A DNA stretch of 64,000 nucleotides from JAXGXJ01 sp963829545 (GTDB taxonomy: Bacteria; Actinomycetota; Thermoleophilia; RBG-16-64-13): positions 453,485 to 517,484 of the forward strand of contig CAWHIX010000008.1 of NCBI GenBank assembly GCA_963829545.1, in the 5' to 3' direction. The position numbers and the translations under genes were made by a program. Shown here in pieces: positions 17,044-24,677 of this stretch; the first letter of the stretch is position 1, and each line of letters opens with the position of its first letter. The notes beneath the pieces are model-generated. The model searched no databases. It was not told the DNA's origin and saw only the letters and a program-made list of their open reading frames with translations.

Positions 17044-17935
17044 CCCTGTCTACGTTGGCGGCGTCGGGTCCCTTTCCATCGGCTCCCGGCACCTCCAGCA
17101 CGAATGGGACTTCCCGCAATGCGGGGTGGCGCACGACCCGGGCCAGTCCCGCGAAGCCCATCAGGCCGTCGCCCAGGTTCTCGTGCCGGTCGCGGGAGCA
17201 TCCCAACGGCGTCTTCGAATCGTTGAGGTGCACCAGTCCCACACGGGTAAGAAGATGTCGGGCCTGCAGTTCGGCCACTGTGTCTTCTAGCCCCCGCTCG
17301 GTGTGGATGGGATACCCAGACGCGAAGAGATGCGCGGTGTCCAGGCAGACGCCGCAGGACGACGGGAGGACCTCAAGTAGGGCCTCCAACTCCTCCAGCC
17401 TTCCTCCCACCGTGGTTCCCGAGCCGGAACTGGTCTCCAGTAGGAGACTGGGAGTAGCGTTCGGTGGTGGGATCGGACACGGCCCGCCGTCGAGCGGGGC
17501 CTCGAGGCGTTCCCCGGCGAGGGCGTAGGCAGTGCGCACGCATTCGTCGATCCGGACCACGGCTTCGGGGAGGCTCAGATGGTGCCGGGAGCCGATGTGG
17601 GTGATCACGCCGTCGGCGCCGGTCAGGCCGGCGAGGAGCAGCGCGTCCGACAGGGCATCGATGGAGCGCAGTCTGAGCACGTCGTCGGCGGTGGAGAGGT
17701 TGATGAGGTAGATACTGTGGAAGAAGAGTGGCAGGCGGTGGCGGCGCATCCCCTCCAGCAAGGCGGAGATCTCCTGGGGCTGCCGCACCTGGGTGCGCCA
17801 TTGGCGGGCGTTGGAGTTGAAGATCTGCACCACCTCGGCGCCGATGTCGATGGCTCGATGAGGTACGCGGGCGAGGCCGCCCGCCGTGCGTATCTGAGCA
17901 CCTATGAGAGGGAGAACTGCCACTTCCTGTGCCAC
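16964..17935 (-). CDS. nfo: Endonuclease IV (AP endonuclease)
   Basis: Cleaves abasic sites in base-excision repair. The zinc TIM-barrel signatures are present: QIFNSNARQWR, ITHIGSRHH, LLLETSSGSG, GVCLDTAHLFASGY, GLVHLNDSKTPLG and DRHENLGDG. Homology starts at LPLIGAQIRTAGG. Just upstream lie four copies of a 15-bp unit, each carrying AGGAA and GTG codons, so the exact start among several GTGs is ambiguous (17935 chosen). The open frame would encode repeated VAQEV if translation began upstream. The C-terminus overlaps the aminotransferase gene. Confidence 0.9.
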   Translation of the reverse strand: MAQEVAVLPLIGAQIRTAGGLARVPHRAIDIGAEVVQIFNSNARQWRTQVRQPQEISALLEGMRRHRLPLFFHSIYLINLSTADDVLRLRSIDALSDALLLAGLTGADGVITHIGSRHHLSLPEAVVRIDECVRTAYALAGERLEAPLDGGPCPIPPPNATPSLLLETSSGSGTTVGGRLEELEALLEVLPSSCGVCLDTAHLFASGYPIHTERGLEDTVAELQARHLLTRVGLVHLNDSKTPLGCSRDRHENLGDGLMGFAGLARVVRHPALREVPFVLEVPGADGKGPDAANVDRAKSMRRGAFVLQEPPARPSWPPEGPG

Positions 17936-17980
17936 CACTTCCTGTGCCACCACTTCCTGTGCCACCACTTCCTGTGCCAC
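17921..17980. repeat. Four perfect 15-bp tandem repeats at the 5' end of nfo
   Basis: Unit CACTTCCTGTGCCAC repeated four times without a mismatch. On the nfo strand each unit offers AGGAA and GTG, resembling a ribosome site plus start, and in frame would code VAQEV. The unit length is a multiple of three, so copy-number change would not shift the frame. Confidence 0.95.
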
Positions 17981-18138
17981 CACTCGGCCTTCCGTATGCC
18001 GTCCCGCGCCGTACCACGCCGTCCGCGCGCCGCCCGCGCGCTGTCTTGTACCCAGGCAAGGATATAGAATCGAGGCCGCGTGCGTCGCAGGGTCGGGGCG
18101 TGCGGCAGCAGCTTGAGCGGAAACGAGGAGCATCGGTC

Positions 18139-19341
18139 ATGATCTGCCGCGAGGATATGGAGAGCGGACGGGCGCGATTGGAGGTGTGGGCCCTCGAACC
18201 GTATTTCGGGGGCTCCCGCGAGTACTTCGTGCGCGGTCTCGAAGTGCACTCGCACCATCATCTGAGTCTTCTGACTCTGCCGGCCGGCCACTGGAATTGG
18301 CGCATGCAGGGCGGGGCTCTTTCCCTGGCTGCCCGAGCCGACTCGGTTCCTCCGCCGGATGTACTCCTCGCGTCCGATATGCTCGATCTGCCCACATTCC
18401 TGTCTCTGGTAGATGAGCGCGTGTCGCGTGCGCCCACCCTTCTGTACTTTCACGAGAATCAGCACACCTACCCGCTGCCCCCGGGGGTGGATCGCGATCT
18501 GAACTACGGGATGAGGAGCGTCCTATCCGCGCTGACGGCCACGAGGGTGCTGTTCGGCAGCAGCCATGATCGCCGGGAGTTCCTGGGCGCAGCGGGCGAG
18601 CTGCTCGCCGCCATGCCCGACGAGGTGCCGGCCGGAGTGGTGGAGGAGTTGGAACGCAAGTCCGGGGTGCTTCCCGTAGGGTGCGATCTGCGCCGCTTCG
18701 ACGCTCAACGGGAGAGGGCTTTGCGGGAGGCGGCGGAGGGACGATGGGGAGATCTCGCCCGGGGTCCGCTCCTCCTCTGGAACCAGCGCTGGGAGTACGA
18801 CAAGGCGCCGGAGAGGTTCTTCGCTGCCCTAGCACTGCTCAAGGAGGAGGGAGTGCCCTTCCGGCTGGCCATGGCGGGACCCGACGAGGGCGAGAGCACC
18901 GGCGCCTTTCTCGGCGCAAGGGACGAGCTGGCCGATCGCATCGTGCACCGGGGCGGCGTGCCTGGTGACGCAGACTACGCCGCTCTGCTGTGGGCCGCCG
19001 ATGTGGTGGCCTGCGCCGCCATCCAGGGGTCCTTCGGCATCGGCGTGGTGGAAGCCGTCTACTGTGGCTGTCGGCCGGTGCTTCCCCGGCGGCTGAGCCA
19101 TCCCGAGGTGATACCGGCCGCCGCGCATGAAGACGTGCTATACAGGGAAGGGGAGCTGGTGCCGGCGTTGGCGCGGGCGCTGGCCGAGCCCCGGGCCTGG
19201 TCGGAGAACTGGCAGCGCACCTGGGTGGCCCGCTTCGACTGGGCCTGCCTGGGCGGGCGCTACGACGAGGAGATCCGGCGCTGCCGGCAGGCGGGCCTCG
19301 AAAGGCGGGACCGGTCGACGGGCGCCGCTCGGCGCTGGTAA
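18139..19341 (+). CDS. tRNA-queuosine alpha-mannosyltransferase homologue (QTMAN/GTDC1-like)
   Basis: A 400-residue glycosyltransferase of the GT-B type with the diagnostic N-terminal DUF3524 block: ALEPYFGGSREYFVRGL, SLLTLPAGHWNWRMQGGA and LLASDMLDLPTFL. It also has YFHENQHTYPLP, NYGMRSVLSALTA, and a C-terminal nucleotide-sugar region (LLWNQRWEYDKAPERFFAAL, SFGIGVVEAVYCGCRPVLP). This architecture is that of human GTDC1/QTMAN, which mannosylates queuosine in tRNA-Asp. ATG 18139 has GAGGAG 8 nt upstream. No queuosine genes lie nearby. Family assignment is strong; activity is inferred. Confidence 0.86.
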   Translation: MICREDMESGRARLEVWALEPYFGGSREYFVRGLEVHSHHHLSLLTLPAGHWNWRMQGGALSLAARADSVPPPDVLLASDMLDLPTFLSLVDERVSRAPTLLYFHENQHTYPLPPGVDRDLNYGMRSVLSALTATRVLFGSSHDRREFLGAAGELLAAMPDEVPAGVVEELERKSGVLPVGCDLRRFDAQRERALREAAEGRWGDLARGPLLLWNQRWEYDKAPERFFAALALLKEEGVPFRLAMAGPDEGESTGAFLGARDELADRIVHRGGVPGDADYAALLWAADVVACAAIQGSFGIGVVEAVYCGCRPVLPRRLSHPEVIPAAAHEDVLYREGELVPALARALAEPRAWSENWQRTWVARFDWACLGGRYDEEIRRCRQAGLERRDRSTGAARRW

Positions 19342-19350
19342 GGAGGGATC

Positions 19351-20715
19351 ATGGAGAGACTGGTGATCGATATCGAACGGTGCCGAGCGGGAGTGGCGGG
19401 CGACCGCGGTCTCACTCCGGCGATCATGGACGATCTGAGGCCCCGGCTTAGGCAGGCGCGCAAGGCCGTCCTGCAGGCAGCCGGGTCCGGGATGCTCGGG
19501 TTTACCGAGCTGCCTGGGAAGTCGCCGGCCAGGCTGCTGGAGTACGCTCAGAAGGTCGAGGGCCGCCATGACGCCCTGCTCGTCATCGGTATCGGCGGCT
19601 CCGCCCTGGGCACCATCGCCCTGGCCACTGCGCTCCTGCCCTTCTACTACAACGAGCTACCGGCGGCGGAGCGCGGCCTGCGGCCGCGCCTCTACGTGCT
19701 GGACAACGTGGACCCTGACGAGACTCACGCCCTGCTGGCCCGACTCGACCTGGAGCGGACCCTCGTCAACGTCATTTCCAAATCGGGCACCACGGGTGAG
19801 TCCATGGCCGGTTACCTCATCGTGAGGGAACGGCTGGAGAAGGCTCTGGGTCCCGACGCGCTGAAGGACCACCTTGTCTTCACCACCGACCCGGCCAAGG
19901 GGGTGCTGCGGGAGATCGGCACGGCCTTGGGGGCGCCCCTGTTCGACATCCCTCCCGGAGTGGGGGGACGTTTCTCGGTGCTCAGTCCGGTCGGACTGTT
20001 GCCCGCGGCCCTGACGGGGATGGACGTCCGCGAGCTGTTGCGCGGCGCCCAGGACATGGCCGAGTGGATCGCCCGCACCGACGGGTGGGAGAATCCGGCC
20101 TGCATCTTCGCCGGGGTCCAGTACCTGGAGGACACGGTGTTCGGACGCCGGGTGAGCGTGATGATGCCCTACTCGGCCCGCCTCCGCGACATCGCCGACT
20201 GGTACCGCCAGCTGTGGGCGGAGAGCCTGGGCAAGGCGGTCGATCGCCAGAAGCGCACGGTGAACGTCGGTCCTCTGCCGGTCAAGTCCCTGGGCGTAAC
20301 CGACCAGCACTCGCAACTGCAACACTACGCCGAGGGTCCGGACGACAAGATCATCACCTTCCTCGGCGTGGAGGAGTTCCAGCATGAGGTGACCATTCCG
20401 GCGCCCGAAGGGGAGGGCGATGCCCTTGCCTATTTGGGCGGACACTCCTTGGCCGAGCTGATGCGGGCGGAGCAGAAAGGCACCACCTGGGCACTGGCGC
20501 AGAGAGGCCGTCCCTCTCTCACCATCACTCTCCCTCGCGTGGACGCTTTCCAGATGGGCGCCCTGATCTATCTGCTGGAGATGGCCACGGCTGTCGCCGG
20601 GGAACTCTACGATATCGATGCTTTCGACCAGCCCGGTGTGGAGCTGAGCAAGCAGGCGACCTACGCCCTCATGGGCCGGCCCGGTTACGAGGAACTGGCG
20701 GCCGAGATAGGGTAG
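19351..20715 (+). CDS. pgi: Glucose-6-phosphate isomerase
   Basis: Interconverts glucose-6-P and fructose-6-P. It shows VIGIGGSALGTIAL (phosphate-binding), NVISKSGTTGES (SIS domain), and the signature VGGRFSVLSPVGLLPAAL; VTDQHSQLQHYAEGP contains the catalytic-base region. 454 residues, as in bacterial short PGIs. ATG 19351 has AAGGAGG 5 nt upstream; 9 nt separate it from the preceding glycosyltransferase, so they are probably cotranscribed. Confidence 0.94.
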   Translation: MERLVIDIERCRAGVAGDRGLTPAIMDDLRPRLRQARKAVLQAAGSGMLGFTELPGKSPARLLEYAQKVEGRHDALLVIGIGGSALGTIALATALLPFYYNELPAAERGLRPRLYVLDNVDPDETHALLARLDLERTLVNVISKSGTTGESMAGYLIVRERLEKALGPDALKDHLVFTTDPAKGVLREIGTALGAPLFDIPPGVGGRFSVLSPVGLLPAALTGMDVRELLRGAQDMAEWIARTDGWENPACIFAGVQYLEDTVFGRRVSVMMPYSARLRDIADWYRQLWAESLGKAVDRQKRTVNVGPLPVKSLGVTDQHSQLQHYAEGPDDKIITFLGVEEFQHEVTIPAPEGEGDALAYLGGHSLAELMRAEQKGTTWALAQRGRPSLTITLPRVDAFQMGALIYLLEMATAVAGELYDIDAFDQPGVELSKQATYALMGRPGYEELAAEIG

Positions 20716-20796
20716 CGCCGTAGCGCCGGAGCCGCGCGGGTCTTGGCAGCGCGGCGACCCGCGCCTTGGGCAGCGCGCGGGCCTCGGCCCCTTGTC

Positions 20797-20814
20797 ACCG
20801 AACATTTGTTCGGT
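20797..20814. promoter_or_regulatory. SOS (LexA) box in front of dinB
   Basis: ACCGAACATTTGTTCGGT contains CGAAC-N4-GTTCG, the Gram-positive/actinobacterial LexA consensus (CGAACRNRYGTTYC), with palindromic arms extended to 8 bp. It ends 12 nt before the dinB ATG. It predicts DNA-damage induction of dinB. Confidence 0.85.
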
Positions 20815-20826
20815 TATCCTCGCCAT

Positions 20827-22071
20827 ATGGACCGGCGAGGGGATATCAGCAGACCGCAGGCCGCTCACCGTGTGGTGGCCCATCTCGATTTCGACGCCTT
20901 CTTCGCGGCCGTGGAAGAGAACCGCGATCCCTCTCTACGTGGCAGGCCGGTGATCATCGGGGGTGGGGAGCGCGGGGTGGTGGCGACGGCCAATTACGTG
21001 GCCCGGCGCTATGGTGTGCACTCCGCCATGCCTCTCAGGACCGCCCGGCGGCTCTGCCCGCAGGGCGTCTATCTCACCGGGAATCACCGCCTGTACCGGG
21101 AGTATTCCCAGCGCCTCATGACCATGCTGGGCGACTACTCTCCACTCGTGGAGCAGATGGGCCTCGACGAGGCCTACGTCGACCTCACAGGCACCGAGCG
21201 CCTGTTCGGGCCGCCGGTACGTACAGCCCGGCGCATCCAGCAGAGGGTGGCGGACGAGCTGGACCTGACCATCTCGGTGGGGGTAGGGACCAACAAGCTG
21301 GTGGCCAAAGTGGCTTCCGACTACCGCAAGCCGGCCGGCTTCACGGTAGTGCGGCCGGGCGCCGAGGCCGATTTCCTGGCTCCGCTCCCCGTAGAGCGCC
21401 TGCCCGGGGTGGGGCCTTCCCTGCTCGCGCAACTGCGCGACCGGGGCGTGGTGACGGTGGGCGACCTGGCCCGTGTCCCCTCCCATCTCTTGCGGCTCTC
21501 CTTCGGGGAGTGGGGGGAACTCCTCGCCCATAGCGCCCGGGGGGAAGACGTGCGCCGGGTGGTTCCTCACGAAGAGGTCAAATCGATCTCCCGGGAGCAC
21601 ACCTTCGATGAGGATGTCTCCGACGTGGGTGTGCTGGAGTCGACGCTGGTGTCGCTCACGGAGGACGTATGCCGGCGCTTACGTCGCAAGCGCCTGGAGG
21701 CCCGCACGGTGACGGTCAAGATCCGCTACTCCGATTTCGTCACCCACACCTGCTCGCACACTCTGTCCCGCCCGTTGGACGTGGACGAGGCCTTTTTCGA
21801 AGAGGTGCTCACTCTCTTCCGCCAGGGCCGTCGTCGCCGCTACCACCTGAGGCTGCTGGGCGTAGGGTTGACCAATCTGGTACCGCGCTCCTGGCAGGAC
21901 GATCTGTTCGATCAGGAGCTACCCTTGCTGAGGGAGTTGGACCTGAGGCTCGATACCATCCGGGAAAAGTACGGCGTCGATGCCATACGCCGGGGAGCGG
22001 CACTCCCTTATCACTGGCCGGCGAGCTCGAACAAGCGCACCTCCGACAACGCCGCGTCCTCCCACACATAG
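20827..22071 (+). CDS. dinB: DNA polymerase IV (Y family)
   Basis: Error-prone translesion polymerase. It carries the palm motifs HLDFDAFFAAVEENRD, YVARRYGVHSAMPLRTARRLCP and MGLDEAYVDLTG (catalytic acidics), the helix-hairpin-helix RLPGVGPSLLAQL, and a little-finger domain to the end. ATG 20827 lacks a Shine-Dalgarno and lies 12 nt after a LexA box, so the message may be leaderless. The C-terminus lacks an obvious clamp-binding peptide. The 3' end overlaps the convergent gene by 61 nt. Confidence 0.93.
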   Translation: MDRRGDISRPQAAHRVVAHLDFDAFFAAVEENRDPSLRGRPVIIGGGERGVVATANYVARRYGVHSAMPLRTARRLCPQGVYLTGNHRLYREYSQRLMTMLGDYSPLVEQMGLDEAYVDLTGTERLFGPPVRTARRIQQRVADELDLTISVGVGTNKLVAKVASDYRKPAGFTVVRPGAEADFLAPLPVERLPGVGPSLLAQLRDRGVVTVGDLARVPSHLLRLSFGEWGELLAHSARGEDVRRVVPHEEVKSISREHTFDEDVSDVGVLESTLVSLTEDVCRRLRRKRLEARTVTVKIRYSDFVTHTCSHTLSRPLDVDEAFFEEVLTLFRQGRRRRYHLRLLGVGLTNLVPRSWQDDLFDQELPLLRELDLRLDTIREKYGVDAIRRGAALPYHWPASSNKRTSDNAASSHT

Positions 22072-22802
22072 TCATCATAGACGGCCATTATGGTGAGCTT
22101 GAGCCAGTCCGTGGGCTGCGATCTCATGGCCACGGCCTGCACGTCCATGGTGTCGAGCAGGTCGATCAACTGCGTGGAGCCGTTGGAATACTCCAGCTTC
22201 AGGGAACGGATGCGGATGGTGCCCTGGAAGCGTTCCTCATCCTTCTGGTAGCCGTTGGCGATCTCGATGCGGCTGAGCACGACGGACTCCCCGAAATCGA
22301 AGCGCACCCACTCGCCCAATCCCGGTCCCTCGGCGCCCTCGTTCCAGGCCGTCTCCAGGTCTTCGTCCAGCAGGTTGGGAGCCCGGAAATCGGTCCGCGA
22401 GGTAGCCTTGAGCACCGAGGAGGCCGATGCGGCCTGAGGACGGACGGCGATGCCCCGGGACTGAGTGGTGGCCGTGGATCCCCCGCCGCCCGATCCCTCA
22501 GAGTTCCCGGGGACGGTGGTGGAGGTGGTCGCCGTGGTCCCCGGCCGCCCTGCCAGCGGGTCCATGACCGGTTGCTCGGTCATGGTGGTGCGGTAGACGA
22601 TGGCACCGAGTGCGAAGAGGGTGGCGAGAAGCACCACGAAGATGGCCAAGGCCAGGGCTGCGCCGCTCGCCGTCACCCGGTGCCGTCGGGGCAGAGGACT
22701 GGGGCTCACGGCCGTCCGCAGGGTGGCGCCGCAGCGAGCGCAGAAGAGCGCGCTGGGCTCATTCAGGGCCTCGCACTCGTAGCATCTCGTCCGCTCGTTC
22801 AT
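22011..22802 (-). CDS. Membrane-anchored zinc-ribbon protein with discoidin-like domain
   Basis: 263 residues. The N-terminal zinc ribbon RCYECEALNEPSALFCARCGA (C-x2-C ... C-x2-C) is followed by one membrane helix (ALALAIFVVLLATLFALGAIVYR), a Ser/Thr/Gly-rich linker, and a C-terminal galactose-binding-like sheet domain (NLLDEDLETAWNEG, EWVRFDFGESVVLSRIEI). The last resembles the NADase-type glycan-binding domain found in such proteins. A cytosolic ribbon with an external carbohydrate-binding domain is the likely topology. Function unknown. Confidence 0.75.
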   Translation of the reverse strand: MNERTRCYECEALNEPSALFCARCGATLRTAVSPSPLPRRHRVTASGAALALAIFVVLLATLFALGAIVYRTTMTEQPVMDPLAGRPGTTATTSTTVPGNSEGSGGGGSTATTQSRGIAVRPQAASASSVLKATSRTDFRAPNLLDEDLETAWNEGAEGPGLGEWVRFDFGESVVLSRIEIANGYQKDEERFQGTIRIRSLKLEYSNGSTQLIDLLDTMDVQAVAMRSQPTDWLKLTIMAVYDDYVWEDAALSEVRLFELAGQ

Positions 22803-23002
22803 CGCTGATGCCTGCGTTCCCGCAAACAGCGAATCTCATGCTCGTCTCCTCGGGGTCGGATAGTCCCGACCCGGGGGCCGCGACCGACGTCAGGGGCTCA
22901 TTATGGCAGGCCGCCGGGGCGGGCGCGAGGGGCGGAATAGGCGCTGCCCTCTGATAGAATCACAGGGTCCGTCCCCAGCAAGTCCATGTGGAGTGTATCC
23001 CT

Positions 23003-23887
23003 ATGCCCGACGTAGACAGCCTCAAAGAGAGTAAGCAGTACCATCTAGACATCCCGCCATGCAAAGAAGCCTTCTTCCTGAAGGGCTCGCATGCGCTGGA
23101 CTGGGGCATGCAGAGTCGCCTGTCCCGCATCTTCCGGGCCGAGAGCGGCCGTACGGTGATGCTGGCCATCGACCACGGCTATTTCCAGGGACCCACCTCC
23201 GGCCTGGAACGCGTGGATGTGAACATCCTGCCGCTGGCTCCCTACGCCGATGCCCTGATGCTGACCCGAGGCATGCTGCGGACCACCGTGCCGCCCACCT
23301 TCGAGCGGGGGGTCGTGGTGAGGGCGAGCGGCGGACCGAGCGTCTTGGGCGAGCTTGCGAACGAGCAACTGGCCATCGACATCGAGGACGCGGTGCGTCT
23401 GAACGTGGCGGCACTGGCGGTTCAGGTGTTCATCGGGAGCGAGTACGAGTCGCAGTCGATCCACAACCTCACGCGCTTGGTCGACGCGGGCAATCGCTAT
23501 GGCATCCCCATCCTGGGGGTCACCGCCGTGGGCAAGAACATGACCCGCGACGCGCGCTATTTCCGCCTGGCCTGCCGCATCGCCGCCGAGCTCGGCGCTC
23601 ATTTCGTGAAGACCTACTACATCGAGCAGGACTTCGAGACCATCACAGCCTCCTGCCCTGTGCCTATCGTCATGGCCGGGGGCAAGAAGCTGCCCGAGCT
23701 GGATGCTCTGAACATGGCCTACAAGGCCGTGAGCGAAGGAGCCGCCGGGGTCGACATGGGCCGCAACATCTTCCAGTGCGACGCACCCACGGCCATGATC
23801 CAGGCCGTCGGCAAGGTGGTACACGAGAACATGAAGCCCGCCGACGCCCACGAGCTCTTCCTGACCCTGAAGAACGAGCAGAAGTAG
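23003..23887 (+). CDS. LsrF/DeoC-type class I aldolase
   Basis: A 294-residue TIM-barrel aldolase of the FbaB/LsrF group: MLAIDHGYFQGPTSGLE, ADALMLTRGML, the catalytic-lysine strand AHFVKTYYIEQDFE, and VPIVMAGGKK. LsrF thiolyses the phosphorylated autoinducer-2 intermediate; other members are fructose-bisphosphate-type aldolases. ATG 23003 has GGAG at 22990-22993; an in-frame GTG at 22988 overlaps that signal. It is followed by an epimerase and an aldolase/dehydrogenase gene, which suggests a sugar-phosphate catabolic operon. No other lsr gene is present, so AI-2 use is not supported. Confidence 0.8.
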   Translation: MPDVDSLKESKQYHLDIPPCKEAFFLKGSHALDWGMQSRLSRIFRAESGRTVMLAIDHGYFQGPTSGLERVDVNILPLAPYADALMLTRGMLRTTVPPTFERGVVVRASGGPSVLGELANEQLAIDIEDAVRLNVAALAVQVFIGSEYESQSIHNLTRLVDAGNRYGIPILGVTAVGKNMTRDARYFRLACRIAAELGAHFVKTYYIEQDFETITASCPVPIVMAGGKKLPELDALNMAYKAVSEGAAGVDMGRNIFQCDAPTAMIQAVGKVVHENMKPADAHELFLTLKNEQK

Positions 23888-23922
23888 GCCGGTAGCCGGT
23901 TCGACCGACGAGGAGGGCCTCG

Positions 23923-24645
23923 GTGAGCACCGCACCTCAGACGGCGCTGGATAGGCTGCGCTCGCTCTGTCCCACGCTCAGCGTGGGGGTGCTGAGTGCC
24001 GACCTCATGAGGCTGGGAGAGGAACTGGCCGTGCTGGAGCAGGCCGGCGTGGGAGTGGTGCACGTCGACGTCATGGACGGGCGCTTCGCTCCCGCGCTCA
24101 CCGCGGGGCCGCCTTTCATCAAGGGGCTGCGCACGCCCCTGCTGAAGGACGTGCATCTGATGGTGCACGAGCCACTCGACGCGCTGCCGCAGTACGTAGC
24201 TGCCGGTGCCGACATCGTGACGGTCCACGTGGAGGCGGCCGTCCATATCCACCGGCTCCTGCAGCGCCTGGGCGGACTCGAAAGCACTCACGTGCCGGGC
24301 TCGCCGCTCGTGAGAGGCTTGGCGCTGGGTCCGGCGACACCACTCGAATGGCTGACGGCGCCGCTGCTCGACGAGGTGGACATGATCGTGCTCTTGGCCG
24401 TGGATCCGGGATGGGGAGGCCAGGAGTTTGCAGCCTCGACGCTGGACCGGCTGGCCGCGGTGCAGGCCATCATCGCCGACTCTGGGCGCCCGATCCTCAC
24501 CTGCGTCGACGGTGGCATCACCATGGACAACATTCGGGCCGTGGCCTCGGCCGGGCCCGACCTGGTCGTAGCGGGGAGCGCCGTCTTCGCCGACGGGAGG
24601 GTGGCCGAGAACGCGGCGGCCATCCTGGCGGCTCTGCGCGGCTAG
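23923..24645 (+). CDS. Ribulose-phosphate 3-epimerase family protein
   Basis: A 240-residue TIM barrel: LSVGVLSADLMRLGEEL, VHVDVMDGRFAPALTAGP (metal-binding H-x-D-x-M-D-G), LMVHEPLD, VDPGWGGQEF and LTCVDGGITMDN. The canonical Rpe has IxPSILSAD and SVxPGFGGQ, so this is a divergent paralogue, possibly for another ketose phosphate (the allulose-6-P epimerase type). GTG 23923 has GAGGAGGG upstream. It sits 35 nt after the LsrF-like aldolase. Confidence 0.82.
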   Translation: MSTAPQTALDRLRSLCPTLSVGVLSADLMRLGEELAVLEQAGVGVVHVDVMDGRFAPALTAGPPFIKGLRTPLLKDVHLMVHEPLDALPQYVAAGADIVTVHVEAAVHIHRLLQRLGGLESTHVPGSPLVRGLALGPATPLEWLTAPLLDEVDMIVLLAVDPGWGGQEFAASTLDRLAAVQAIIADSGRPILTCVDGGITMDNIRAVASAGPDLVVAGSAVFADGRVAENAAAILAALRG

Positions 24646-24677
24646 CAAGAGCGGACCGAGAAAGGCGGGGTGGCTTC

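Noticed and set aside
17921..17980. Short tandem repeat considered as a CRISPR fragment
   Set aside because: Units are 15 bp and directly adjacent without spacers; no cas genes in the window.
22988..24645. Autoinducer-2 (lsr) operon
   Set aside because: Only an LsrF-like aldolase is present; no lsrK, lsrG, lsrR or transporter genes nearby.
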